In this document: positions 12,905 through 27,678 of the stretch, piece by piece | Layout of the letters: each line of letters opens with the position of its first letter | How positions within the stretch are numbered: position 1 is the first letter of the stretch | From: Oasisia sp. SBJ-2009 | Taxonomy: Eukaryota; Annelida; Polychaeta; Sabellida; Siboglinidae | NCBI GenBank assembly: GCA_964017155.1 | Contig: OZ024854.1 | Location: forward strand, 53,601,441 to 53,665,440 | Reading direction: 5' to 3' | Length of the DNA: 64,000 bases | The notes under the pieces: model-generated | The model's database searches: none | What the model was told of the DNA's origin: nothing | What the model saw: only the letters and a program-made list of their open reading frames with translations | Program-made: the position numbers and the translations under genes

Positions 12905-13305
12905 ACCATTAGTATCATGGCGTCATGATGCCACGAGTATCATGGCGTCATGATGCCACGAGTATCATGACATCATGCTGCCATGAGTATCATGACATCA
13001 TGCTGCCATGAGTATCATGACATCATGATGGCATGAGTATCACGACATCATGATGCCATGAGTATCACGACGTCATGATGCCATGAGTATCATGACGTCA
13101 TGATGCCGTGAGTATCATGACATCATGATGCCGTGAGTATCATGTCGTCATGACGCCATGAATATCATGACATCATGATGCCGTGAGTATCATGACGTCA
13201 TGACGCCGTATCATGACGTCATGACGCCGTGAGTATCATGACGTCATGATGCCATGAGTATCATAACATCATGACGCCATGAGTATCATGACATCATGCA
13301 GAGTG
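12905..13305. repeat. 25-bp minisatellite with TGACGTCA palindromes (copy 1)
   Basis: About 15 units based on ATGAGTATCATGACGTCATG with GATGCC. Each unit contains the palindrome TGACGTCA or a variant, and CATCATGATG. It lies about 65 nt upstream of the acceptor of exon 12757-12840. Confidence 0.94.
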
Positions 13306-13489
13306 TTTTTTAACCGTAGGTAAATTCTGTGATAGAAAATATAGTTTTCAACGAAATGAAAATTACTGTAAAATTAAGATTGTAAGCTTTCAGCTGAATG
13401 TGTATTTTGTTACTAAGCAGTCAACGTTTTGTTACCATGGAGACCTGAACTAATGTCTATGGTTACTAAGCAGTCAACGTTTCGTTGAA

Positions 13490-14135
<646 letters not shown>

Positions 14136-14599
14136 CACATGGTTATATCAGCGTTCGGCGTGTTTGTAAACACGTTCTGGTTGCCCGATGATATTCCCTG
14201 GGTCAGCACTTCGAGGTGTGAATAGATGCGGTAAGAGACAAGTTGCTGCGCTGATCGAAGCGAGATCGATCGCTGGCGCTCCAGTACATGTTGCGTAATT
14301 TTGGACCGGGCGACGGTCGTGGGGCGTGGCAGAGACTGGCTGTCCGAGCACGTTTGGCTGTCTGTCGAACGATCATGGGATGTGCCGATTATGTTGCGCC
14401 TAGCAGGGTCAAACTCGAAAGAAGCGCATTTAACGTGTTCTAAGCTGATACAGTTCTAAATAATGGTTTAATTTGAAAGAAATGATCTAACTAATAACAT
14501 TGAAAGTCTTCGAAAAGGCATCGATTGACGACTTGTCTATCCGGCTAGATTACCCGGACGTGAATCAGCACCATGACATTTAAAATTAAGGTGGGTAAA

Positions 14600-15330
14600 G
14601 GCGGCGCAGATCTACATACTCTTTAACTTTAAGGTGTATACCCAGCCAATACACTGCTAAGGCTCCACTTGGCTCTATGCTCTTTAATTAATTGCAGAAT
14701 ATTTGTTTGACGAATAGAGATTATATTTTAGTTCTAATATATACAATGTTAACACTTCCGTCAGCAAATGTGTTTAACAGTGATTCTCTTTTCAAAGCTT
14801 CGGGTTTACTGTTTCAAAGAAATGGATGTGCCAATTTTTTTTATTTGTTCCACCTTGTTTTGTACTGAGGTAAGACTCCCTACGTAACAACCTGACCTCC
14901 CCCCTGGGACCCCCACCCACTCCAGTGTTCCCATAGTCATTTCTCTTGGGATTATAGCCTAGGCCTTCTCCAGGTATATGTATCTAATTGCCATATCCTT
15001 CTGTCCGTCCAATTTCTTCTCTATTACCTATCTCTGGACAAACATCCCATCCGTTGTTCCTCTTCCTTGTCTAAACTCTAGCTGTTCTTCGACGATTTCC
15101 CCTTACACTATTGCTTTTATTCTGCCATCCAGAATTCGTTCCTGCAACCTCAACATATTGCTTAGCAACGTAATGCCTCAATTGTTTTCCCGGGTCATGC
15201 ACATCTCCCTTTCTTTTCTATATTCGGACAATTAGCCCCGTTCTGAACTTCCTGTGAACTTCCCGTCTCTCTTGCAGGTGTTGAGCAATTGTTTTGTCGA
15301 TCATCTTCCAACTCGCTCAGCCACCGCCAC
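14600..15330 (-). mobile_element. Degenerate LINE reverse-transcriptase fragments (copy 2)
   Basis: This is the same remnant as 520-1080, extending further upstream on the minus strand to about 15330 (KRKGDVHDPGK-like motif before ILDGRIKAIV-like residues). The copy-1 equivalent of 15172-15770 has been replaced by other DNA. Stops and frameshifts are frequent. Confidence 0.55.
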
Positions 15331-15436
15331 CATATATACTCAATGCCTGTTTATATTTCGAAATAGGCCTTCACGATAAACCGTAAGAATGGCCCGGGCT
15401 GTGACAAGTTTCATAAAGCTTACATTACCTCCTACC

Positions 15437-15439
<3 letters not shown>

Positions 15440-15477
<38 letters not shown>

Positions 15478-15529
15478 TTGCGTGCGCGCGTGTGCGTGTA
15501 TGGGTGGGCGGGGATGAGTGTGGGTGTGA

Positions 15530-15582
<53 letters not shown>

Positions 15583-15604
15583 AGTGTGTGTGTGTGTGGG
15601 TGTG

Positions 15605-15636
<32 letters not shown>

Positions 15637-15654
15637 AGTGTGAGTGTGAGTGTG

Positions 15655-15692
<38 letters not shown>

Positions 15693-15800
15693 CGTGTGTG
15701 CGCGTGTGCGTGCGTGGGTGGGCGGGGATGAGTGTGAGTGTGCGCGCGTGTGCGTGTGTGTACGGGGGGGGGGGGGGGCGTGTGGCGTGTGTGTGCGTGT
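15440..15800. repeat. (GT)n, GTGC and GAGT compound microsatellite with poly-G
   Basis: This is an imperfect GT tract with TGCG and GAGT blocks, ending in a run of G. Confidence 0.97.
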
Positions 15801-16824
15801 ACGTGTGTGTCGTATTTACATTCATTGCTTACTCCTATTAGAAAACCTATGCAGCATCGATCATCTGGTTCTGTTTTACATTTTACCCCAACAGTAAATA
15901 TAAATATTGGGAGTAGGTGTTTTTTTCTGTGACTGTATTACTCGTTGGAATAGAGGTCTATGCTTCCTTCGATCAAGTGTTACATCAGACGCAGGCTGAG
16001 TTATTATGCGATTCTTAAATATTTTAAATATCTTGCTTTGACATTTTTTTATTAGTAATGGTTTATGAAAAATATATATAAAAAATCAGATTACTTTACT
16101 AAAACGTTACGTTGCGGTTTGTGTACGTGATAATCAATTGCTACACGTGACCTTCGTCAAGCATAACCATTGCCAATAGTATGTATAATGGTAACGTATG
16201 GGCGGCATCATATATGCTATATCAAACTGATCCCATTTTGTGTGGAAACACCGGTGATATGCAGAAGGTTACGTGACGTGATAATGTTAGTGTACGCTGC
16301 GCACGCGTTTTATGATAATATACTATATTTTTGCTCTAAAATCAATAAGAAACTTTATATTATCGGTAATGTCTATGATAATATAAAGTCTTCTTCGGAA
16401 GGAGGGTGCAGATTAATACAAAAAAGAAATGTGACGATGACAACATTATATCCCCACAACACAATCTCTTACACATATAAGCACGCTCTTTTTTCTCTCC
16501 CGTTAATCTCTCCCTCAGCCTCCCCTCTCTCCCTCTCCTTCCTTTATCCTTTCTTCCCTCCCTCTACCCCCTCACTACATCATCAGAATAATGTTTGTTA
16601 GTGCTAATATCACCCATCTATATAATCCCTTATATAGAATACCATTATAAAGAAGTGTATTGGTGATTTGGCGCAGCAGCACCTCGACTGTGGATTGAAT
16701 TACCTGTGAACATTCGTGCATCCGGGACATTGTGTATGTTTAGAAAGTGTTTAATTAAAGGCATATATTTTTATTAGAGATTTCAATTAATTCAAATTGT
16801 TTTGAAATGACGGACAATGCTTTA

Positions 16825-17310
<486 letters not shown>

Positions 17311-17594
17311 ATTTAAACCGTTCAGTGTCCATTTTTAGCAAATAGATGAAAGAAATGAACAAATGAGTAGCGCTGCAATCCGTTTTCGTTCTGATGCACA
17401 ATGTGTCAGAGTGAACAAGTTTGTGAGGTTTTTTTTTCTCTTTGTCTGTCTCTCTTCTGATTTACATCTCCCCATCACTTCCTTTTAAAAATACTCAACA
17501 TTTTCTCCCTTCCTCCCTGATTGGCGGCCCCTCGCCGACTCCCTCTCCCACTCCCTCACTTTCTTTATCCTCTACTATTTCCCTTCCCACTGTC

Positions 17595-18078
17595 CCTCTA
17601 CACCCCTCTTCCTCCATACTTTCATCAACCAATCCTTTTCACCCCTCCCGTCATTCTAATTAAACCGCAATTCGGTACGGTCATGGGTATTTGCACATTC
17701 GACAAGAACAGCGAAGCTACTTGTGCCATTCAAGGCAAACTTGATTTGCCCGTGTGTAATACCTGTCTTGTTTCATTGTCAGTTTAACAATGCTTCACTG
17801 CCGTGGACATTCTTAGACTGACATGCGGCCTCCGACAATGGTATGTTCTTGGTCCCGCGCTAGAACGCACTAATTGACTGTCGCGTTGAACATGACAGTT
17901 GCTACAAACAAATGACTTAAGCGTTCGATCGAAAGCATGGATTTGTCGAATTTTAAGTGCAGTTGTAGTGGTAATGCAGTTCTCACGGTTTTCAGTACAA
18001 GACCAACTTCACGTGTTTACGGATGGTTCGTTTAGGGTCGGGTGCAGCGGATCGTATGATATTCAGCAAACGATACAC
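17595..18078. other. Copy-2-specific 485 bp stretch in block A
   Basis: This stretch is missing from copy 1, where 2905 joins the sequence matching 18079. Base composition is more balanced than the surroundings and a 104-codon open frame overlaps its right end, but that frame resembles nothing I recognise. Confidence 0.75.
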
Positions 18079-18899
18079 ATTGGACGCTCTATGTGGTTTG
18101 ACAGTTGGTCTCGAATGAGCTGCACATGTTGCAGTTTGGGGAGTCATCAGACATTGGGATATACAATTAGACGCCAAAAAGAGAGCCACGACTGCTACAG
18201 ACAATTGCTTTAAGGTAGGCTATGTGTGTAATGTTGTTTTAGAACGGCAACTGTTGGTAGTATATTACATTAGTTGCCATGTGGTACATGCAGTGTCGAC
18301 ATTCTGTATCGCTAACATACATAGTCAAACCAGCATGGCATTACGGAAGACAAACATTATCATCATTATGCATAACTGTTAGCATCGTTCTACTGTGAAT
18401 ATAATTACACAGATAATACATTTCTCATTAATCAAAACATTACTTGGCAACATAGTTTACATGTAATGAATGGATCCACTTGCTGATTTGCGTCGATGTA
18501 AATCGTAGGTAAGCATTGTATTTATTTATCAAAGAAAATAACTAATAATGTTTTAATCCACCTGTGTTTATTATTTTAAATTATGAATTCTCGTATATCA
18601 AGGCGAGTTATATTATTCACTGTAGGGTGTACTGTATTATGTATCTGCGTTTAAAAATAATGCCTTATTTAATTTTATGAAGGAGGAAATGTCGGCGACG
18701 CCATATTGTTGCCCAACTTCCGCTATAGAACCATGAATCTGGTTAAGTCTACATTAATAATTATAGTTATGCATGTTAACATGTTTTATGTATGATATGA
18801 TATAGTATGACATATAAGCGAAGTTGTAATGTAATGCTACAAAATAAATAACGTCAGATATATCAGCTTACGTGTTTTACAAGTTGACACCACAATTTC

Positions 18900-19190
18900 A
18901 CCAGCTAAGGCTCGGCATGGGTTTATAAGCAAACAAAATGGCTACCTTCTGCAACTGAGTGTTCCGACCGCACGTGGCGGAAGGGGTTACCAGTGACGCT
19001 CATCCTATGGAGGTCACAACCGGTGCGGCGAACCGGGGTTTGGGCCAGGTAATTTCCTCCCATAGGAACACTTCCGGCGGAAGTCGGTCAGTTGTGAGGG
19101 AGTAAGGATTGTGACCAACCGTGCCAGGGAACGTTATGAGGAGCAACCGATGAGGTACCCCTGGCCGAACTAGTTACATTAGATTGTACT
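18900..19190. other. GC-rich block of unknown nature (copy 2)
   Basis: This is the copy-2 equivalent of 3720-3990, nearly identical over its length. Confidence 0.4.
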
Positions 19191-20139
19191 ACAGGCTATA
19201 TACCCAGTGTCTCCCACTTCCTCATTCCCTCTCTTTTGTTTTTCAAAGTTTTTTCTTGTAGGAAACAGTTATACTCGCAACAGCACATTGACTTATTTTA
19301 AGGTATATTATAAATGTTTTAACAGCTTTAATCGTACACAACTCAGCCTCACGGTAAGCTTTAGTTAATTTATTGTACGTACGTAAATATTATTGAAATA
19401 TATAAAAATGCTTGAACTCTCTTACATTTCAAATGTGGAACGTCCACGCCTAAGTATGCGTCGCCTTGTATGTAACTACAAGGGGACGTACCTAATTATA
19501 TGTTGGAATTATATTATGTTGTATTAAAAAATATTTATTTTAATATCTGTTGATATATTTCATGATTTTTTCATTCTATAGTAATAATTATTCTATTTTT
19601 CGTATATCGCGCTTATCCAAATAACTGTTTTGGCTGGAATTATAATTGTAAAAGAATTAATACCATGCATAAAATCATCAATATTTTATTGATAGTAAAT
19701 TTTTAAGATACAATCATTTCTACTATACAAAATAAACTACATTGTCTTTAGTCATCAATAAGTAAATAAATATAACTATGGTATATTAATAATAATACAT
19801 TGAATGTATGAATAAATAACTGCGATCATTCATTGTTAAGATACCTTTAAAAATGAGTTTGCATAAGTTTACACAGGTATAATATTACCTAGAATAACCT
19901 TTTCTTTGAGATATTCATTATTATTATTAATATTGTTTCTTAATAATTAAGAAACACAGTTAATACAAATACCCAGTCAGTATAATCGTGTACATTACCA
20001 ACCTTTCATACGTGTACATAACACCTGCATCAACAAAACAACTATTAAATACACATAACAAAAATGTCGAACATACTTTGAACTTGCATAGTTTTCTTTT
20101 TATTATATATAATGTAGGATTATACATACATTATTCATT

Positions 20140-20350
<211 letters not shown>

Positions 20351-20934
20351 CCTAGCGAGTATTTTATTGAAGATAACGAACTAGAGGACATTTTGGATAG
20401 TGTTAGACGATGCTACATGTTCTGGTTTAATAATCATAACTCATGCTTGTAGGAAACAGTTATACTCGTTTTGTATTTTTTTTTGGCAAAAACAATCTTT
20501 GAAATTAGGTGTTGGGCAGCTATAATGACGTGATATGAAGAGTTCAAAACCACAACTAGCAGGCTTGTCCATAAAAATGAGTTGGTGCATGCTTTTACAG
20601 ATCATGTACTAATTATTATGTATTCCTGTCAGTTCATGTACCAGTATATTAATTTTCTAATAATACAGTTGTGACATAATACAGTTGTGACTGATTGCAG
20701 TCAGAATACTGTGTTTTAATGCAAAAGCACTGCTAAATGTTTCTCTAAACCAATTTTTTTTCACTTGTACAGTTTAGGGTAATGTCGGTTCAGTGTTGTG
20801 TGTGGTAGGTTCATACCCTGCTGGTGTTCTTTATGCAAACACTACATGTTGTGTGCACACACATTGATTCCATTTCATCAGTTCAGGTGGTTTTGTGATA
20901 TCTTAGAAATGTATTAACTGTAGTCAAACTTATA

Positions 20935-20936
<2 letters not shown>

Positions 20937-21026
<90 letters not shown>

Positions 21027-21260
21027 TTGTGTGTGTGTGTGATTGTGTGGGTGTGTGGGTGTGTGGGTGTGTGGGTGTGTGGGTGTGTGGGTGTGTGGGT
21101 GTGTGGGTGTGTGGGTGTGTGGGTGTGTGGGTGTGTGGGTGTGTGGGTGTGTGGGTGTGTGGGTGTGTGGGTGTGTGGGTGTGTGGGTGTGTGGGTGTGT
21201 GGGTGTGTGGGTGTGTGGGTGTGTGTGTGTGTGTGAGTGAGTGAGTGAGTGAGTGAGTGA

Positions 21261-21339
<79 letters not shown>

Positions 21340-21340
21340 T
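20937..21340. repeat. (GT)n, (GTGTGTGG)n and (GTGA)n compound microsatellite
   Basis: This is a pure GT run, then more than 20 copies of an 8-bp GGGTGTGT unit, then GAGT units and GT again. Confidence 0.97.
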
Positions 21341-22206
21341 GTAAGAAGGAATATGAACTTCGCCTTGATAAATGTTGCCAAACAAAGAGGGATTAATATA
21401 CAACGTCAGAGTTCTGCCAAGTCATCAAGTTAAATACAACAATCATAACTCTTGTAGAGATCAGCTTAGAATATGTTGAGGACTGCAGTAATGATATGAA
21501 GAAGTCAAGGGGTAAGTAAGGCCCATATCCCAGTGTTGCAATGTTGTACGCGTTTAATGAACTGTATCAACAAAGTAATGTTTGCCATTTATGAAATGTT
21601 TTGACAATTATTTTTCAGTAAATTTGAATCTTTTTTCCAAGGGAGTGGAATTGTTTTTGTGTAAATAACATGTGAACGTTCACAGCAGAGAGGTTAGAGA
21701 ATAAATATAAAACTATATAGTAATATGTTACGGTTGATCTAATTTCTTAGTTGCTCTGTTACATATAAATAAGAAAAATCCATATAAATGAAACCATGAC
21801 CATACATTCTGAAATCCCTTCCACCTTTATATAAAACCGACATTTGTATAATTCTTACTTCACTACGCCCACTCATTCTTCTAGCCATACATTTATTTTT
21901 GGGATCTAGATTGCCTTGGGAATGGAACATAGCAACAGGAGGTCATGTTTATTAAGTAATCGTTTTTATGGGTTCAACATAGACCCGTGGCACTTCTTGG
22001 CAACATATTGGTCATAATGTATCAGGTGCAGACACGAAAACTAACTAGTTTTAAGCTATTTCATTTACATGTAATTCACATGATTAATACGGCATTCGGC
22101 CGATGTTCTTAAATTTACCCGATGCGATTCAGCCCTTCTGCTGAAACAGTAAACTTGGTGAGAGATGCCATCTACTTCCGTCCACATGACCAACTTGGTT
22201 GTCGAT

Positions 22207-22371
22207 TCACGACGATGGACCCTTTTCAGCAATGTTTGATGCACTCCCGGCTGAGTGCAGCCTCCGACTACTGTGACGATTCGGTGAGTATGCTCGCTTT
22301 GGATATGCCCCCTCACTTGGATATGCCCCCTCACTTGGATACGCCTCCTCACTGGTCAGTCTGTCTGTGTC
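22207..22371 (-). CDS. CNTRL: CNTRL probable terminal exon (copy 2)
   Basis: A good acceptor (GGTCAACAG/GAC) opens 54 codons in phase 0, then TGA. The peptide contains a near-perfect hexapeptide repeat (SEEAYP, SEGAYP, SEGAYP) and a basic Ser-rich end (RHSSRRLHSAGSASN, then EKGPSS). A minus-strand AATAAA lies about 255 nt downstream (21948-21953). The exon recurs at 8349-8513. Assignment to CNTRL is an inference from phase and position. Confidence 0.58.
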   Translation of the reverse strand, partial: DTDRLTSEEAYPSEGAYPSEGAYPKRAYSPNRHSSRRLHSAGSASNIAEKGPSS

Positions 22372-25300
22372 CTGTTGACCACAGAAGGGTAGCGAATCAG
22401 ACAAGAGGTCATCATGGCATCAGTTTGGAATGCTATGCCAACTATTTTCACTTCTAAAACTTTACTTTGATCTTCTATGGCATCTGTAAAGATGCTTATT
22501 TAATTCACGGAATCATTTTTGCTGTAATGTATTAAATATTTAGTTTTAATTAATTAATTAATTTCTAAGTGTTATAACTGAATGAACTGCTTTTATGTAT
22601 TTATTTTGCACTATAATTTGTTATTATAATCGAATGTCATTAAATTATGTATTTATATAGTTACATGTTTTCTTATTTCGTATTATATTTTATGTTAAGT
22701 ACTAAATTGCTGTGGATATGGAACTATACAAAATAAATATTATTATTTCACATCTCAAATCGTGTTTCGAGTTCATAGTGTATGAACGGATTAAAGTGGC
22801 TTCCTTGATTAAATCCAATTTTTTTGGTGTCCAAATATAAATATGTAATCTAAATAAATTTATTTAATATATGTCAGTGATTTAATACTCTAAAGTCTTC
22901 CAGGTTTTTGAGAGAATAAGGAAGTCAACAACAGGAAATAGGACAATCACATCGTGATGCAAGAATATTTGAATTGAATATTCTGCAGCAATTAAATAAG
23001 TAAGCAGTTTTTCAATGGATTTTATCAAAGCTACACTTTAAAATCACAGACACAAGCTTGCATATGGTAATGAATACTTTGTAGATTTTCTTTTCTTTAA
23101 AAAAATTGAACACGAGATGAAAGCAAGATAGATTACAATCGAGTCCACCTTTGCACCATTGCACTATTACGCCCCAGAATGCCATGCTAAGATGTCATCA
23201 CAAGCTGTCAGCTTGTCAGCACAACAAGCTGTCAGCATCACTCCCTTACCTGCATATCAAACTCTCCCGCCGGAGTCGGAGTTCGGGAGCGGTTCAACAG
23301 GACATCACTAGATGGCGTAGTAGGTCGATGTGAATCACTTTGGCACAGAACCTGTCGAGAAACAATGTCATATAGCAACAACTGTGTTGATTATGAACAC
23401 AGGTCGTCTAGCTGTTGAAATACCAGACATTTGTCTCTCATATGTCAGCGTAAAGGAAATGTAACTTCAAGTCTTGAAGTATTTACTGCTAAAACGTGAT
23501 GTTTCACTATACTGCAGTTGTAACGTGACTGTGTGCTAAAGTAGTAAGTTAATAAAATAAATATGACAAATAGACAAATACAATTAACTGTATATTTTAA
23601 GTGTACTTTAAAACGATGAGTAAATTAATAAAATAAATATAATAAATAGATACAAATTATTTGTACATTGAATTTCACGGTCATGCAATGTAAAGGATAC
23701 TACACTGTGAGCTAAAATAATACGTTTATAAAATATTAGAATAAATAGATCAATAAAAGTATTAGTACATTAAATAAAAAAACAGGTAGTCCATGAATGA
23801 TTAACACTAAAACAACCTACTACAATGTCAATGTCTGAATGACTGGGATGGCGTTAACAGTTTTGCATTAAAAACAATTACCAAGAAGACACTCAAATAC
23901 ACAGCCACCCCAAATAATGCCCCATGAAACATTAAATGAAAACAATTGGCCCAATGATTTGAGAGCATAGAGAAAAATAACACCCAACGTGGCATAACTG
24001 ACGAGGAAACCATCTTTGTGGGACGGAACAAGGGAAAGGATGTATAATGCACTGAAGGTCAAGTGAAGGTCACCTGTTCAAGGTTATTCAGCTTCCGTTG
24101 CAGCTGCTGGATGCTGTCATGTGACACCTGTCTCCGACTCTCCATCACCTCAGCGTGACGAATCATCTTCTGCTCAAGCTCAAGCTGTAACAAACACGTT
24201 ACAGTGTTACAGATGTAACACCGTTACATGCACTCCTGTGTGTGTAAAAGACATAATCATGTTACAGACACACTTATGTTACAGACACACTTTTGTTACA
24301 GACACACTTGTGTTACAGACACACTTGTGTTAAAAGACACACTTGTGTTACACACACACTTGTGTCACAGACACACTTAATTGTGTTAAAAGACACACTT
24401 GTGTTACAGACATACTTGTGTTAAAAGACACACTTGTGTTACATATACACTTGTGTTAAAAGACACACTTGTGTTGAAAGACATACTTGTGTTACATACA
24501 CACTTGTGCTACAGACACACTTGTGTTAAAAGACACGCATGTCGTACAGATACACTTGTGTTAAAAACACACTTGTGTTACAGACACATGTGTGTTAAAA
24601 GACAGGCTTGTGTTACAGACACACTTGTGTTAAAATACACACTTGTGTTACAGACACACTTGTGTTACAGATATACTTGTGTTACAGACACACTTGTGTT
24701 ACAGATACACTTGGGTTACGCATGTAAGTGTTACATATAAACTTGTGTTAGACATTATAGACATGTTACAAACATGTTTGTCACACAGACATGTTTGTAC
24801 ACTGATGCACGTGAACAATCATTGCCAAGTAATGCAGACAATCTCACAGGTTGTTTTGACACCTCTTGTGATAATAATAATAATTATGTTTGTTAACATA
24901 GCACTTTTTAAGTAATTAAATGCCAACCAAATCAAAGCGCTTCACATTAACATGATGTGTTGACTAATAATCTAAAATATAAATGAATTAAATACATAAG
25001 CTAAAATCAAATAAATAAACTAAGATAAATAATTAAGTAAGTTAAGAATAAAAAAATAAAAAATATGTTAAGATAAGTAAATAAAATAAATAAAATAGGG
25101 TGTAAAAATACAGTTTCAAACAGAACAATTTAAAACCAATCAATGCTATGAAATATAAACCAGTGCCATCAAGGCATTTAATACAAACGAAATAGATAAG
25201 TTTTGAGTTGTTTCAGGAAAGTTGCCAATGTTCCAGTTGACCACTTCACATATGTCTCTACACAAAGGTTCCACCATTGTGTCAGTGACATCTCTGAGAC

Positions 25301-27456
25301 GTTGACAGAAGTAGTCACCTTCAGCTGGTATTGTTGTTCTTCAAAGTAGTTAGTGTTTCCCTTTGCCGTTGCGTCCTGTGGCACTGGGGTGTTGACGCCA
25401 CTCCGGATCTGAAACAGAACACACCAATCATTGATCGGTTCGTGTTGTAAGTTCACAAAGACATTCCATTAACATGTTTCACTCTCAAGGTTTCACTCTC
25501 AGTGATTCACTCCCGAGGTTCTGACTTAGTGGCCATTGTGACAATGGATGACTGGCCGCTTGAGTGGACAGTGACCACAACAACAATCTTATAATTTAAC
25601 AGAAATATATCTCAGCCAGGTCCAACAGTTGGGATCTGAACAGAAAACGAGATCCCCATGAACCTTGCCACAGAAAACATATAGTGTTCACTTAATAAAA
25701 CAAGTAATGTTTAGCAATAGTGGTAGCTTCTAGTATTTCTTGCATCAAGCCTTTATTAATATTATTATTTTAACAAGGAGAATAAACCACGTTTTCAATA
25801 AAATATAAAATATAAATTTCGATGACATTTTTCTTCATCGCTGGGAAATGATCGTTTAAAAGTGCGACAAATCTTAAGAAAAAGACAGAAACACAAGCGA
25901 GATGAAGCGTGACGAAGCGTGACGACACGTGCATGCATGCGAGAGAGTTACCACGACGAGGGTGTGTTTGAGCTCCTGCAGGTTGTCCTTCTGGTCGTGG
26001 AGCTGCTCCAGCTCCGTGGCCGTCTCGATGTGGGATCGCTCCAGCTCCAGCATCCCCTCCGTCACCTCCTGGGCACACGGGCGATAGGGTGACTCACAGA
26101 TAGGGTGAGAGTGAGATAGGGTGTGGGTGAGATAGGGTGCGTGAGATAGGATGAGTGAGATAGGGTGTCCAGGCAATAGGGTGTCTGGGGGAATAGGGTG
26201 ACAAGCTGATAGGATGTCTTGACAATAGAGTGACAGGCTGATGGGGTGCCTGGCAAAAGGGTGACATGGTGATAGGGTGTCTGGGCTATTTGCCAATGTA
26301 AAATCCCCCATTGCTTCAAAAAGTCAACTATCATTCCTGTTCCCAACAATTCTACAGTCTCTTGTTGAAATGCTTGGTTCTCCAGTTTTTAATTCAATTA
26401 TCGACCCATTGCTTGACCGAGTTCGGTTTGCATATCGTGAAAATAGATCTGTCAATGATGCTGTCTGACAACAGCAGTGATGACAACAAAGTAAGAGATA
26501 ACAGCAGTGATGACAACAACGTAAGAGACAACAGCAGTGATGGCAACAACGTAAGAGACAACAGCAGTGATGACAACAACTTGAGAGACAACAGCAGTGA
26601 TGACAACAACTTGAGAGACAACAGCAGTGATGACAACAACGTAAGAGACAACAGCAGTGATGACAACAAAGTAAGAGACAACAGCAGTGATGACAACAAC
26701 TTGAGAGACAACAGCAATAATGACAACAACTTGAGAGACAACAGCAGTGATGACAACAACTTGAGAGACAACAGCAGTGATGACAACAACGTAAGAGACA
26801 ACAGCAGTGATGACAACAACTTGAGAGACAACAGCAGTGATGACAACAACTTGAGAGACAACAGCAGTGATGACAACAACTTGAGAGACAACAGCAGTGA
26901 TGACAACAACTTGAGAGACAACAGCAGTGATGACAACAACTTGAGAGACAACAGCAGTGATGACAACAACTTGAGAGACAACAGCAGTGATGACAACAAC
27001 GTAAGAGACAACAGCAGTGATGACAACAACTTGAGAGACAACAGCAGTGATGACAACAACAAAGTAAGAGACAACAGCAGTGATGACAACAACGTAAAAG
27101 ACAACAGCAGTGATGACAACAACTTAAGAGACAACAGCAGTGATGACAACAACGTAAGAGACAACAGCAGTGACAGAGAACAGAATGAGAAGTGTGAGCC
27201 GCGGACCAGGCAGATCAAGAGTGTCACTCACTGTTTTGATTTCGTCCTTGAGTTCTCGCAGTGTGTCCTCCAGTTTATGTTCCCGGCTGGACAGTTCCTC
27301 CTGGGATTGCAGCTGGAGGGAAGAGACGGATGGGATCAGGGGACAACAGGGACAGACAGGGACATCGGGTCATTTGGTGGGCCACAACCAGCTGGGCCAG
27401 GAGCAGACAGGGACAGGAGTGTTGTCAAAAGTACATAAATGTGTTTTGTACATTCA

Positions 27457-27515
<59 letters not shown>

Positions 27516-27644
27516 TGGTGTGTGTGGTGTGTGTGGTGTGTGTGCGTGCATGTATGTATGTGTGTGTGTGTGTGTGTGTCTGTCTTGTGTGGTGTGTGTA
27601 TGTGTGTGTGCCTGTGCGTGTGTGTGTGTGTGGAGTGCGTGTGT

Positions 27645-27678
<34 letters not shown>

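Noticed and set aside
17899..18213. 104-codon open frame in block A copy 2
   Set aside because: Part is missing in copy 1, there is no recognisable motif, and it is overlapped by an equally open frame on the other strand.
23828..24062. Hydrophobic minus-strand frames that look like a membrane protein
   Set aside because: They lie in the CNTRL intron just after the exon at 24074, have no splice support, and only the last part is shared with copy 1.
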